This document shows positions 13,571-27,178 of a DNA stretch of 64,000 bases, in pieces. Positions within the stretch are counted from its first letter, which is position 1. Each line of letters begins with the position of its first letter. Source of the DNA: Acridotheres tristis. Its lineage: Eukaryota; Chordata; Aves; Passeriformes; Sturnidae. The stretch is taken from NCBI GenBank assembly GCA_037013685.1, contig CM072919.1:55009116-55073115 (forward strand), read 5' to 3'. Both the position numbers and the translations under genes were made by a program. The notes beneath the pieces were generated by a model that did not search any database, had not been told where the DNA came from, and saw only the letters and a program-made list of their open reading frames with translations.

Positions 13571-13576
13571 TTTAAT
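13571..13576 (-). promoter_or_regulatory. poly(A) signal of the ERVL LTR
   Basis: ATTAAA on the minus strand, followed by a TGTCTCTTCTCAACCCATGAG segment typical of the R/U5 part of this LTR family. Confidence 0.65.
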
Positions 13577-13751
13577 AGGAAAAGCAAAGGCCACACACAC
13601 AAGCAAAGCAAAACAAAAGAATTAATGCACTCCTTCTCATGAGCAGGCAGGTGTTCAGCCAAGAGAGTAGGGCCCCATCACACATGATAATGATTTTGGA
13701 AGGCCAACACCATTGCTCCAAATGTCCCTCCTTACTCCTTCTCCTCCCCAC

Positions 13752-13757
13752 TTTATA
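13752..13757 (-). promoter_or_regulatory. TATA box of the ERVL LTR
   Basis: TATAAA on the minus strand, about 275 bp into the LTR, where the U3 promoter of this family sits. Initiation would fall near 13,725. Whether it is still active cannot be judged from sequence. Confidence 0.6.
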
Positions 13758-14032
13758 CATTGAGCTGGGTGCCACATGCTCTGGAATATCCCTTTGATCA
13801 GTTTGGGTCATCTGTCCTGGCTCTGTCTCCTCCCCACCTCCCAAGCACCCCCAGTCCCCTCACCAGTGTGGCAGCACCAAAGCAGAAAAGGCTTTGGCTC
13901 TGTGCAAGCCCTGCTCAGCAATAGCAAAAACATCTCTGTATTATCAACCCTGTGGTCAGCACAAATCCCAAACACAGCCTCAAACTAGCAACTGTGAAGA
14001 AAATTAACTCTACCCAAGCTGAAATGAGCACA

Positions 14033-14037
14033 CCTAG
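14033..14037. repeat. target-site duplication CCTAG (right)
   Basis: Identical to 13,440-13,444, abutting the other LTR end. Confidence 0.85.
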
Positions 14038-17000
14038 CCATGTAATTTTAAGTGCCCATAGTGCAGCTTCCTGCAATTTATACAACTGCAGAAACCATTA
14101 CTGCAGAAACCTGATGCAAACATCTGGCATACATAAATGTCAATCCAGGCAGTCAGTGTTTGGTGTACAAGGAATTGAAAAGAGAGTCTTACAATGTAAA
14201 ATGTCTGATAATCTCAACAATGGGTGGGGTTACCAGCCATATCTGTAATATAAAATTTCACTGCTTCAAAGCAGGTTGCAAGTGTTCTGTGTCCTTGGTG
14301 CATGTCTAATCATGCTGTTACACAGAAGTAAGATCCCTTATTCTCTACATGATCAAGACACTCTTATAGAGATACACATTGTATTTCATTTTTGGGGTGT
14401 AATTTATCCAGGGGGGTTCACCAGCTGTGTACTGGATCATAGTTCTGTGTGTACAGAAGGAAATGCACGTGCCTATGCAGATACATGTGACCAGGTGTGC
14501 AAGGATGCACTCACGCCGTGACTGATTTCATTCCAGAGCTATGACTATGTCATGGCATTTGACAATGGGTTTCGGAGCAGAGGCTTTCACCCTGCTGTTC
14601 CACTTCCCAGTAAATAAATACGTGCCCCTTGGTGCTCAGGGCAGTTTCTTAGCAGCGCCCACCTATTCCAAAGGCGGGGGCATGGCCTTGGTGTTCAGAA
14701 ATTTCCCTCAAGCAAGGAGGCATGGTGTGGCCAAGGCAGCAGTGCACTGTATGTGTCAGAGCCTGTCTTCACATCGGCTACAGTTAAGACATTGAAGAGA
14801 GAATTTCCAAGATACATTTGGGCATCAAAGACATTGTATCAGAGATTCAGAAATGTAGAAATCCCTTCTGTGAGCTGCAGCAAAGGCAGAACAACAGTAT
14901 CATTCAAAGTGGTGCAGTATCACCGCCAAGCTGATGACACAGGCTGTGTACCTCAGTGGGTGATTGTTTGTCCGGTTGCATGAGAAGGATGAGCCCCAAC
15001 ACCTGCCTGCATGGTCTCAAACTCTCGCTTGTGTCTGGGGGCGAGGAGCTGCTGCTCTGCACACGTCCGGGGCAGCAGCTGGGACATCCTCCAGCCACAG
15101 CCTGGGCAGGCTGAGCATCACCCTGTGCACAAGTCCTGCAAAGTGGTGGTGCCCCAGGCTTTCAGACACATTGTAGAAACCATCCCAAAGTGTGATCCCA
15201 CCTTTAAATGACAAACTCCCTGAGGGCCAAGTGGCAAGAGTATTCATTTAGGAAGGGAGATGTTTAATAGTTTCTTCACAGAGGTATGAAGCTTCATTCT
15301 CCACACCTCAGGAGACTGTCCCAGGTGGTGCTCTCAATCTAGGCTCTAGGAAAGCCAGTGATACTTTCCCCTGTGCCTGGTGCAGCTGCAAGACTGGGTC
15401 TCTCCTGGTGAGCAAGAGAAGGGTTGCATACTGAGGACTCAGGGAAGGAAAAATCCCAGCCTCTGCTGCCAACATCGCCTCTATGTTTCATCAACAACCG
15501 ATCAATGTAAAATGCAGAAATAATGCAAATTTTACTTAATTTGTACTTATTTAAACTACAACCCTAAAAGCTTTTACTGGATTTGTGTCTGACTCATATT
15601 GAAGATTCTGACCAAGCTGTGAATGGGAAAGGAGTCTTTGACAATACCCTCTAAAGGCCTTTTTAAGATAAAGCTAATTTTTTTCTACAAGCAGAGTAAA
15701 TTATTGGACTTTGTTTCTGGCACAGTGACTATAAAAATAGCCTGACCCTCTCACTCAGTAAACCTATAGAAAATGAGAAAAATAATTGCTTTAAAGTAGA
15801 TTTTTTATAAAGCATCTACTTGGGATGGCCTGAAATGAAAAGGAATTGCTTTATCTAATCTTGCCAGGAAAAGCATTTCAGCACAGAGAAGAATGAAAGT
15901 GAATACTTGACCCTCCTTGGAGGCCAGTTTCCATATGGGGTCAGGCAGAAAGACAGAACCTGATGATAGCTGATGATAAATCCAGGATAAAACATGGAGG
16001 CTGACTGAGAGTTCAGGCTTTGTGGTTTATGCTTGAGCCTTATCACTGCTGAAAGAAAATTGAAGTGATTATATAGGACTTTGAACTTAATGGAAAGAAG
16101 AAAGGTAGTGAAGGTTGATTACATCTCTTCTTGAAGTCCTTCAAGTACAGGCCACTGCCCATTAAACTGTTGCCAAGGCAGCTTTAGCTGGCAGCTAGAT
16201 AGTTCAGGGTCCTCTCTCTAGCCTTCCCTGTAAAGATTAACTCTATCACCTCACTTGCCTTCATCCTCAGAGCCAGACAGAGCAAAAAGTGTTGCAGAAG
16301 ATTTCTGCTCTTCTTTGTTGCCTTCAGCCAGGATCCAAAGCAGGCTGCAATTAAAACAGTGGAACTCATGGGCTCCTATGGGGACAGGACAGCCTTATTC
16401 ATAGGAAAATAAGAACAATACTTCCTACATTTCTATAAAACAAGTTGCAAGCTGTAACTCCCCAAGAGTTCGTCATGAATAAAATTACCAAGAATTGCGT
16501 GATGTTTTTCAAGACACTCTCACACAGTGTTGAGGCCTGACTCATGGTTGGGAATGTTCATGCTTGGCAGGATGCAGCATGCAAGGAACAGCCAGGTATA
16601 TGTTAGGTACCCTGAGGTGCTGCAGGAAGGTTTTTTCCTGGGTCCTGATGTAAAGACATTGCTAAGAACAAAGGTGGCAAAGTGTTAGCCACTGCTGACA
16701 ATAAAATAACTTGCTGTGCAAGTTACACTGCTGCCTCTAATTCAGACAAGACAGATTATTTACTTGCCTGTGACAGAATTTTGAGAGTCAAGATGAAACT
16801 GTAGTAGAGTGGACAGACAGCAGAAAGAGAACAAGCGATGATAGTGACATGGTGATTGTGATTAAATCACTGCACTTTCCTCCCCCAGGGTCACCATGTA
16901 GGGCCAGCTCTGTGCCTATTAATGGCACCTATTGTCAGCATTAAGATCGTCACTGAAAATGCTACAAATGGTTTCCAGTTTCGTGCATGGTTCTGCAGGA

Positions 17001-20000
17001 GTGTTGTAGGTCTCCACAGAAAAATACTGTCCTGGGAGAAAATAAAACTGAAGTTTGCGCTAGAGTCCACCTCACTAAGAGAAAAGGTGCCCAGGATCCA
17101 AATGATAGTGAATAGAATATCTTTGTACTGATGCAGGCAGAGCCCTAGTGATGATGCACAGACAGGAATCAGAGCTTATCATGAATTGCAATAGCAAAGA
17201 TTTAAGTCTGTCAGTCAGAGACAGCAATGCATCCACTTTCACACAAGAAAATCAGAAGTACTGTTGATACTGCTAGCCTTGGGCTGTCTTGTTTGTGAAA
17301 GACCTGATCTGGAGCTGATCTACCTGTCAGAAGATTCCAGCTTCTTCCTCTGCCCTCTCCTGCCCTCCACTTATTCACTCCCCCGGCTCCCTTCTCAACT
17401 CCTTGCTACACCTCGCCACCAGAAAGCAGGGGGGCTTGGTGTTCAGGAGAACACCAAGCTGGTTGGTGAAGGAATTGTTACCCCTAAAACATGCCTTTAC
17501 TGAAGAAATTAATCTTCTCCTCTAAGCAGTTACTGCTTTTATCGAAACTAGGAGCTAAGAGTTTCTGTCCCTTTGTCAGATGTGATTCCAATGGACAGTG
17601 AACTGAAAAGCTCAGAGGAAAGATGATCCAAGAGAAAAGTCGTAAAATCAAGCCTTCTTAGGAGGTAGGGGAAATAACAATAAAAATAACCAGTTTTCAA
17701 GCTCTTCAACTGTGACTTGTCATACATTAGGCAGGCATACATTCTGATTTTGAGGTATTAAAATAAGGCAGTTCTTAAAATGAGATAGAAAAGGAATGTA
17801 TATGCATATGTATACATAAGCACATATGAAAAAATGGTAGAATAACTTCAAAACAGAGTTTAGATAGTGAAGCCAAAGAGCAAGATTTCTTAAGGCGAAC
17901 TCAAATCTCAATCCTGCTTAGAATCTTTTCTGGACTTTATGAAAAAGATGATGCAGACCTAGGTTCATATTCAAATACCCTAACTCAGTAATGAACTAAA
18001 CATGGCTCACAGAACCTGATATGCCTGATGGGATTTTACTCCTCCTCCTCATATTTTACTCCAGATAGAGGCTAAAAGTCACAGCACTAAAACCATGGCT
18101 CATTTCTCATGATGAGATTCTTAGTTTTACAGTCACATTTGCACTTCCAGACAACGTTCACCTATCTTGACTCCTGGAATCCAACACTTACTATCTGTTC
18201 TGAAAAAAAAAAAAATCAGGTGTTTGTGAAACTGCCATAGCCCTGGGCCCCATTAAGTTAAGCAATGTGTCACAAATACCAGAGGTGTTTCAGGGTGTTG
18301 CTCCTGTAGCAAGAGCTTCACCTTGGCACAAGGGTCATAAGAGGCACAACAACTCCGTTGCTTAAAAGAACCCTCATGAGGGTGAAAAGTTGAAGAAGGA
18401 AAGGTGAAAGGCACTTCTTTGTTTTCTGATGTTACCTTTGCAGTGCTGGGTACTTCTGTGCCCGCACAGAGCAGATTGGCACTGATCTCTTCCCATCCTG
18501 GTTTTTGGGTCAGATTCCCACAGTGCACAACTCTGAAGGTGGTATAAGAATTTCTAACACAAGCACATCCAAGACTTTGATATTGCTTTTCCGTCTGAAG
18601 TGCTCTGACGTGAGTTTTTCAATTAAATTCTGTACTCAAAAGCTTTCTACTGCCTTGGAAAATGCTCTCCAGAGCATCCGTGCTTCTGAGATATCCCAGC
18701 ACATCCCACTGTTGTGGCAGCCTGCAGACACAGCCTGTGGGTGGCTTGCGCCAGATGTGTGTGTAGACAGTGGATGCATGTGCTGGGGATGTTTGGAATG
18801 CAGGGGTCCAACACACCCAGGTGGTTGGGTTTTGCTCCACTGATCTCCAGGACTGCTGCATTTATGCTCTGTTTGACACATAACAGGGCAGCCAGGACTG
18901 TTCTCTGGATGCACAGTAGGCGGAACAGTCCCATAATGTTCCCTTCTAACATTTTCCTTCTTAACATACTTCAGCTTCTTCTAAACCATGTTTGCACCCA
19001 ATGAACTAAGAATTATTTGACTTTAAGGAGTTAGCTCTGCTTACCTGCTTCTTTCTTTATATTTGACTTACTTCTGGATCTGCAAGACTCCTCTTTATTT
19101 ATCTACACCTGCGAGCCTGGTTACACATATACAAACAGGAGAATGAGTAGGTGTATGGCAGGTGAACTCCTGCATCCAACTGGCATTTGTAATTACTTTG
19201 TCTTTTCCTAATGGGAGGATAATGAAAAATGAAGCATTAAAGTCAATGAAAAAAATCAGGATAAGAAACCAAGCCCTGAAAGAGGAATGATATTTCTTAA
19301 ATGCATGTTGCCAGTTGTAAAATGATAACAATTTTTGTGGTCTTGCTACATGTTGATGATAAACACATGTCACAGAGAGGAAGATAAATGGGACAAAATA
19401 ATTTCTGCAGTGGGTTCTTTGATTCTTGAGATTTCCTGGGATTTGAAAACTTTTGAAAACATTTGAAATGGTAGTTGTCTACTTTTATTTTTTTTTTTCT
19501 ATTTTGAAGGTTGAAGGACAGAAAGGAACATCTGAACTACTTGGCACTCATAATACATATGTCCCATTGGCTTAATCTGGTCACAAAGCTTACAAGCTCC
19601 ACCAACTACTCCAGGAGAGCTTGTAAATTTTCTAAGTTAAATGAGGAGATTAGGTTTGCTGAACACGCAAAAATCTATCATCGTTGCCAATGGAGCTGTT
19701 AAACTCTTTAATCCACAACTGTTTGGCCTGAAATCTCTCACAAGCAAGCTGATCTTCATTCTCTATCCTGCCTTTTGCCAGGTGCAATCCCCAAAAGCAT
19801 CTGAACCCCAAGGAGGAACCCAAGTTCCTGTGACTGGGATCTTTGTGTGTGAAGGTGAACAGGGTGGGATTTGTCCCATCTTGGTGTTAGCTCTCAGACA
19901 GAGGGTATGTCATCTCAGCTGCCTGCCCAGCTCTACTGTAACCAGCAAGGATACCTGTGGAAACAACAGTCTGGTCTCAGTATGGGACACTGATCCTGTT

Positions 20001-21989
20001 CTACCTGGAATGCTGAACCATCCGTCTCCTTTCACTGGCCATGGAGACACCTGGAGAACTAGCTTTGACTTGATGCTCCATGGTGATCAGGTGTGATGAA
20101 TTTCACCCAAAGGGCTAACCCAAATGATGGACAGATGAAATGGACAGATAGTATCCATTTCAACACCCATGAGTGTATGGGATTCACTACCTCTGTGCCT
20201 TTATTTGTAAGTCCTTTGAGGATGTGATCCAAGCCTCACACCATTGTGTAATTCTGTGCACAAAGACACATGTATTTCCATTCCGGGTCTTCTGAGGAAT
20301 TATCATCTGTTTATAACACAGGTCACATGACAGGCTGCATTCTTGTCTCCAGGAAAGGGCTGTTTCTTTTAATTGTTTTAGTTTCTTAAGGGAACAAGGC
20401 TCATGCTCGATGCCCTGCCTATCTGTATTCTCAGACAACCCCTTTTAATAAGATCGTTTCCTCTGACTTTCTTCCTCCACAGCCTCACAAAGATTCAGTT
20501 TTCAGATGCTAAGTGACATGACTTGAACACAAAAGGTGAACTATCTCCATGCCCCAGACTCACCTACAGTTTATGGGTTAGGACTCTCATGAAATGTTAG
20601 ACTAATAGAGGTCTGAGCTTTCCAGGCTGAGAAGCGTACTCAGCCCTCTTTATCCTTTGCTGGGATGATTACTTTAGAAATTAACTGTTATATACAAAAC
20701 TCACTAGGATCTCCCTCCTCATGTTCTTTGAATAAGAAAGCACAGCCTTGGATCTAGCCTTCAATGTAGGATTCATATCTCCTAAGACAGACCTCTGTTA
20801 CCTGTACCCAGTGGGTTGTTTTAGGTTCCTAAATCCAGATATGATGACAGACTCTGATTACTCTCTGATTAGTTCTTCCTTTTATCTTAATGGTGTCTCT
20901 TCATACCTTTTGAGGTGTGATAGGTGAGGAAATCAAAACTCTGTAGAGAACAGGAGGTACCTTACCAGAGACAGGCACCAGCAGGTGTACCTTCCATCAG
21001 GTCACTACCACCCCAGAGATTTCTGAGGAAACTAGGACTAGAAGATAAGGGTGATCCATAGAAACCTAGGATAGCTGTTTTATGAACCCAAAATGAACAT
21101 TGAAGCTATACACTCAACCAAGTCATCAGTATTTCAATCACGTTAGAGCCCTTGGTTTGCTAAACAAATTGAACTCCCTAAGCCTCTTTGCACAGAGTAA
21201 AATTTTTCATCTGTATTTTCAGCTGTGTGGATTTCTTTCTCCAGGATGTGAGCTTTTGGCCTTGTTCTTGGTATTCCAATTAATGTGCTGTGCAGGACTG
21301 TGAGCACTTCCCTATGTCTACTGGAAGTACTTTCCCTAACAGTGTCATTGAAGATATTTGTATTTTGTACAGCCCTATCACCCCGGGCTCTCACAGTTAC
21401 TCCTGTAAGTAGATACAATAACCCTTTCCCTCTCCTTCTCTTTCACTTCCTCAGATCCTTGGAGAGATGTAATAGCAAATCCCCAGACTACTGCAGAAAT
21501 CGTCCTGTTAGATGTTAAAGACAATGTCCTGAAATGGGTGTTAAACTTCACACTACCACTATTTTTCCAGATCTGTAGGTATCTGTTTCTGCCTTTACCA
21601 TGTTCAGATGTCTTTCTGTGCTATGCTGTCTCCTTCAACTGTCTAAAGGGCAAATTTCATTAGCACACACCCACTTCTTCAACCACAGTCCTTAACGGAG
21701 ACAGCTGTGAAAAGATTCTGATTTCCAGAAAAAGCTGCAAGTTGTCCTTTAACACAGACACTTGCCATCTCCTTTTAGAGCCATTTCTGATTTTCTTGCT
21801 ACAGTTTGTGTGTTTTTCCTTTTTGTCTTTTCCACTTCGCCCAGTGATTTCCCATATCACAAGTGCTTCTCAGATGTTTGTACAGCTTCACTTGGCTGCA
21901 ATTACCTTCCTTAAAGCAATCAATCAGCACTCTTGCAAGCAGAAGCTTTAGGCTGGCCTGGTACACTCCCAGCTGGCAGGCACAGGCTG
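14038..21989. other. unique non-coding DNA
   Basis: About 8 kb with no supported gene. Moderately GC-rich patches occur near 14.5-15.2 kb and 18.7-18.9 kb, and open frames on both strands there mirror each other. The longest frame (19,641-20,096, plus, 151 codons) has no recognisable domain, no signal peptide and no coding-like flank. I see no TATA, poly(A) or LTR-end arrangement here. Confidence 0.55.
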
Positions 21990-22330
21990 TTGTCCTTTCT
22001 TTTATTTTTCATTAATCATCATAGCATTAATTATTCCTTTCACTTAAAATCCTTCATGTACTCTTGCATACTATTATAATCAAGCTAACAGGCCTTTAGA
22101 TGCAAGTTCACTTTCTTAATTATGGTTACTATATTTACCGTTCTCAAGTCATGTGGATCCCTCTCCTGCACAGCTTGACAAAATTATGTAGACTGGCTGC
22201 CAGGTCTTCAAGTGTCCTGCAGTGAAGGATCTGCTCCCTGCTTGCTGAGCCCATCTAGCTCTCAGAGTTTTGTATCTCCCCTGAGGAAGTACTTTCAATT
22301 TCCTGACACTCATCCCATATCTGTCCTCCT
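21990..22330 (-). mobile_element. ancient LINE reverse-transcriptase relic
   Basis: Minus-strand translation, with frameshifts, gives DLRTVNIVTIIKK followed by RPVSLI and then VCK..RIL. These line up in order with a conserved block of CR1/L2-group reverse transcriptases, usually close to DWKxANVxPIFKK...YRPVSL...GKxxERIL. Several stop codons and at least one frameshift interrupt it, so it is a dead and diverged relic, much older than the CR1 copies further on. The sequence to about 22.8 kb may belong to it, but I cannot follow it. The exact LINE clade is not resolved. Confidence 0.45.
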
Positions 22331-25300
22331 TTTCTCCAGAGTTTAATGTTCTTACAGAAAATCAAAGCTGAGCTTCGCTTAATGTTTTCACACACCTATG
22401 CCAGCACTAATCCCCTCAGGATAAAAACATCACTTCTTTTCTTGTCTAAAATATTTTTATTTCGATAGCTAAATAACTTCCTACTATTTCCTTTTATTAT
22501 TACTATTTAATTTCCTCTGCAAACTTCTAACTTGGTTTGACTTTTGGCAATGTTTACCCCAGCCATGTACTTCCTGGCCTTCAAAACTAAGTTTTCTTTG
22601 CTGATTAACTGTGCTGGACTTTCTAAGAATCCATTTTGTTCTATAACCCCTTCCTGAAAGTTTTCCGCCTCTTCTTCTGGAGTGAATTCCAGAGAGCTTT
22701 TATTGAATATAAATTATAGGTCTCCTTCAGCTGAAGTACCTTACAACTCTTTGGACTCACTGGACTCACTAATCAATTCGCTTTTTGAAAACTATTCTTT
22801 CAGAATTGGAAATCCGACTTGTTTTCATATATGCCTCCATTTCATCTAAAAGCTTGGCTAATGGCTCAGTTTAGCTCTGAAATTATTATTAGTCTTTCCA
22901 CTGGCTGTAGAAACTTGGATCTCTCCTGTTTAAATGTTCTCCAGGGCTGAGGGTGTAAACACAATGTTATGGGCCATGGTTTCAGCTGGTTTAAATTGCT
23001 AAAGCTCTGCTGGACTCTGGCCAGTCGAGAGGAGTCTCTCTTGTCTGAAAAGATGAAGTTTTCATCAAAGTATTTTGGAAGCAACTTCAGTCTCTTAAAT
23101 TTCTAGAAAATAGATATTTTTGCCATCTCTCCACGGAAGAAACTGCAATAGGATCTGCGTTCTCACACCATTTATAGTAGTCTCCAAATTAATTTACTAT
23201 ACCTGTCACAATGTATTATTAATGCCTTCCGTGTGCATTACCTCATTTGAGATCCTCATCTTGTTGCATGCAGCAGATGGCAGGAAAAAACCAATGTGGT
23301 ACCAATTAGTACAATATGAACAAATTGTACAAAGGTACAAACATTTTGACTGATTCAATTCTGCATGCCTATACTCTCCCTTGCATCGCTCCTACTTGAT
23401 TACAACTTAAAGTTCAGACAGCTGCAGCAGTAGTGACACTGGGGGACAAGTGTCAATCTTCAAAATCGCCATTGTGCTGAACAGAGCAGGCTACAAAGGG
23501 GCCAAGGGCTAGTTATTCCAAAGTTTGACTAAGTGGTAGCATACTGAGTTGGACAGCAAGATTGCACAGTCTGAGAGTGTGAGACTCTTATTGCATCCTC
23601 CCCTCCACTACACTCCACCACATCTCTGTCACCAGGTGTGATTAAAGACATGCCAGAGAAGAGCGGGAAGAGAAGTCAAAAGGACCATAGCACGAGTGAA
23701 GCGTGCCAGTCCCCTCTGAGGGACACTTTGTATCTTAGGGCAAAACAATACACTTCTGTAAGGTTAAAGGTGAAGTTTTTCCACACAAGGTCATAATAAC
23801 AACAAAACCTGCAATGGCTTTCTGCCACCCACCACCCAATGTTGGTGATTTCCTGATAGCATGCTGTTACTCACTCAGTAATAACAGAGCATTAGCTGAT
23901 GCTAAATAGCTGCTTACACCTGACATACTTTGAAGTATTTGAGTGTGGCTCCTCTGTATTGAGGTTTAAACACAGGGAGGTATGAACTCCAGAATTCAGC
24001 TTGTCCTTTCCTTCCTGCATCTCCCAATTTATATCTACTCTGCAACCTTACCAGTCTTACCTGGGGCCACTTGATTAATTGTAACAGGCAGGCTAAGAAA
24101 GGAAACATGGTCTCAGGGATTACCTGCCTGGCACAGGAACACAAGTCAGCCAAAAAACCAGCCACTTTATTTCTGCAGGTATAGACTACTGAGGAAATAA
24201 AAAAGTCCCAGCCATCTTTCTATTTTTAACTCTCTGATTGACACTTTGCTCATTTCAGACTGATTACACACCCGACTGCTGAGCACTCTGCTGATGGAGA
24301 AGAGAGTGCTGCAGGACAGGAAGAGGGAGCTGGAGGAGGCAATGCAGAGAGGAAAACAGAAGCAAAGATGAATCCTTTCAGTGATGGATGCCTGCTCAGA
24401 CTCTGTATGCTTCTTTGTAGTTAGAAAGGAGCAGAGGCTGAGCTGAAGGGAAATAATTCAGCCTGAAAATGTCTCCATTTTCAAACTGTTCTTTTCTTGA
24501 GGAATACAGTTCCAAGTTAGGCTAGTGCCACTCAAACCACTTGCACCACTCCAACACCAAGCTCAACCCTCAGTGGCCATGTCCACCTCTTAGCATATAC
24601 TGTCTCTCTGGGGCACTGATCACACACAGTTTTCTCAACATTGAAAATCCTCAAATTAGAGAGGAGTGATCAAAACTCAAATACTCCTTGATCCAGTATA
24701 GTTTATGTTGAACTAATTTCTGACATTGGCTTTAGATTATTATTAAAATTAAAGAGTGCACAAATAGAAAACCTCGCCATCTCTTTCTGTCTTACGTGCA
24801 AAACATTGTTTTCTCTTTGGAGGTAAAATCCTAGATGCATGCACAGTAAGATAGAGCAGGCCATTGTAGTTTATATTTAGGCTATAGCAGTTGTTAGGGT
24901 TGGCTGTTTTGGGGGATTGTTGGCAGGGGTTTTTTGGTGTGTTTAATTTTGTTTAATTTGGTTTTAGTGATTGCACACATGCGTATATAGTAAATTTTAA
25001 CCTGCTGACGTAGTCTTACTTTCCTTAGTTGTCGTCTGCAGGCTCTGTAGCAGTAATCCATATATTCCTTGGAATTTATGGGGTCCTCAGTCTAAAGAAA
25101 GCACTCACTGTACTATGCAGCAACACAGAGACGAGACTTCAGTACACTGTGGTTCTGGAAGCAATGCAGCAGCAGCAATGCAGAAATCTGAATTTTAACC
25201 CCTTCTGGTGAGTAAAACACTGTGGAAAAATGAAGAAAATGATATAATTAGGATGTATCAAACCTAGATAATTTGGGAGACTAGGAAAGTCTGACAAAAT

Positions 25301-26675
25301 GGGAAATGAATTGCTTAATGTGTTTGTTTTAGGATCTTGGCACAAGGTATGTAGGGGACTGTTAGTGAATGAAAGGTGAGAGTGGGAATTTTTAAAATTC
25401 TAATAGGTATTCCTACACTTGTGTTGATCTGGTGTGTCTTTACTTCTATGCCTTGTAATCTGCATATATCTTAATGTATGTAATATTTATGCATATTCTG
25501 TAATATGCATGAAGTTTAGCCTGATATTTCTGCCAGGCAGCTTAAACCAGTTTGGAAAAATCAGCAGAATATACTGTAGCTAGTACTGTGCTGGCTGTCC
25601 CCCACCAACTATCAAGCATTTTCTTCCTGCTCTTCAGCCAGAACAAATATATCAATTCTTAATTTTCCCACATTGGTGCCAGCTGCAGTGCCAGAGAAAC
25701 ATGCAGGTTTCAAGTAGAGCAAATGAGCAAATGTGTCTCTCAGGCTGAAGGTTTTCCAAGTGACGATGGCTGGACAGTACTGCCCTCAAAGCCACAAGCT
25801 TTGGGAAACAGTGAGACCATGGAGCCTTGAGCACTCTTGGCAGAGGCTGAGTGGAGAATGCACAAATCCTGGCTAGAGCACTCCTGTCATCTTCTGTCCA
25901 TAAGGAATGTTACAACTGTCCTTTCTCCTCAAACAATTGCTTATGTTTTGGAAAGACATGAAAATGTTGGTATACTTTCATGTGGTTAGCAAACAGCCTT
26001 CCTTATTTTACAGTTCACACTCAGAAGTAGCTCTTGGAGGGGGAACAAGTCACTGTGGTGTAAGGCAGGGTGTGAGCTGGCAGTGCATCAGCTGTGCTGC
26101 AGAAACACAGCATGCTCCTGTCTGGTGGGTGTCTGCAAAAACACAAGACCCTTGCCCTAAGGAACTGGGTGATTTTCTTTCTTTGTGTTATGATGTGGGG
26201 TCTGGAGAGCTGCCTGCATGTTCATCTGGTCATGATGGCAGTTTGAAACCTCACAATCCATCTCTGATGTCCGTTTTTGTCCTGTTCCTATAGCACACTG
26301 TCATGCTGTCATAATGCTTTTTACATGGATGGTATTGGTATTATGGTGGAAATTTCCAGATATCAGGCTTGATCTTGACTGTTGTCTCAAACTGATATTC
26401 CAATGCCTCATTTTAGTCAGCATCTATTGCTAGAGGGTTTAAAAAAAAAAAAAAACACAAATATTTTGATGTGGGAATTCACTAACTTGTAGAATAATTT
26501 ATCTCATTAAGATTTGGCTTGTTATTTTAGGTTCTTCTCCGTCATGAGGAAAGGTATTATGACTCTGTAAAATTTCCCATGTGCCTACTCCCAGTGTAGA
26601 ACACAGCATCTGAACAAAGTAACAAGCAAACTTTCCTATCCATCTCCTCCATGGTCTTGTGTTTATCTGAGATAA
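22331..26675. other. unique non-coding DNA
   Basis: No gene or repeat family recognised, apart from a possible continuation of the LINE relic at the left edge and a run of 15 A residues at 26,441-26,455. A 128-codon frame at 25,907-26,293 (plus) has no recognisable motif. Confidence 0.55.
26441..26455 (+). repeat. poly(A) run
   Basis: Fifteen consecutive A residues. No retrotransposon body is recognised immediately upstream, so it is treated as simple sequence. Confidence 0.7.
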
Positions 26676-26711
26676 AGAGAGGAGGAGGCAGTCACAGAAC
26701 TGCTGAGTCAC

Positions 26712-27098
26712 TTGTATGTTAATAAATCTATGGGACCAGATGGGATGTATCCCAGGGTGATGAGGGAGCTGGCAGATGAGCTTGCAAAGCTCTCCATCAT
26801 TTACCAACAGTCCTGGCTCACTGGGGAGGTTCCAGATGACTGGAAGCTGGCCAATGTGACTCCCATTCACAAAAATGGTAGGAAGGAGGATCCTGGTAGT
26901 TATAGGCCAGTCAGCCTGACCTCAGTATCCAGTAAGGTAATGGAACAGTTTATACTGAGTGTCATCACACAGCCCTTACAGGATGGCCGGGGTATCAGAC
27001 CCAGCCAGCCTGGGTTTAGGAGATGCAGGTCGTGTTTAACCAACCTGGTCTCCTTTTGTGACCAGGTGACCCACCTGGTGGGTGTGGGAAGGGCTTAG
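26712..27098 (+). pseudogene. CR1 ORF2 reverse-transcriptase fragment (fingers/palm start)
   Basis: A 128-codon open part of CR1 ORF2, from YVNKSMGPDGMYPRV to THLVGVGRA followed by a stop. In CR1 the protein continues directly into the LDxSKAFD domain, which is still present just after the stop at 27,111, so the TAG is a disabling mutation rather than a true end. The product would have been the RT/endonuclease protein that copies CR1 RNA at the target site. Confidence 0.85.
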
Positions 27099-27178
27099 GG
27101 TGTTGTCTGTTTGGACTCCAGCAAGGCCTTTGACACTGTTCCCCACAGCACACTCCTGGAAAAGCTGCAGCTCAGAGC

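Larger units (their letters stand above)
13445..14032 (-). mobile_element. solo LTR, avian ERVL-type
   Basis: A 588-bp LTR on the minus strand. Read that way it begins TGTGCTCATTTCAGC, passes through a TAGAGTTAATTTTCTTC block and ends ...GACCATGACA. I recognise this arrangement as a common avian ERVL-type LTR. A perfect 5-bp target duplication, CCTAG, lies at 13,440-13,444 and 14,033-14,037, the size expected for ERVL integrases. A TATA box (13,752-13,757) and an ATTAAA poly(A) signal (13,571-13,576) lie in the right order about 180 bp apart, so U3 runs from 14,032 down to roughly 13,725. There are no internal retroviral genes nearby, so it is a solo LTR. Confidence 0.9.

Noticed and set aside
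19641..20096. 151-codon plus frame
   Set aside because: No recognisable domain, no coding-like flank and ordinary base composition. Treated as chance.
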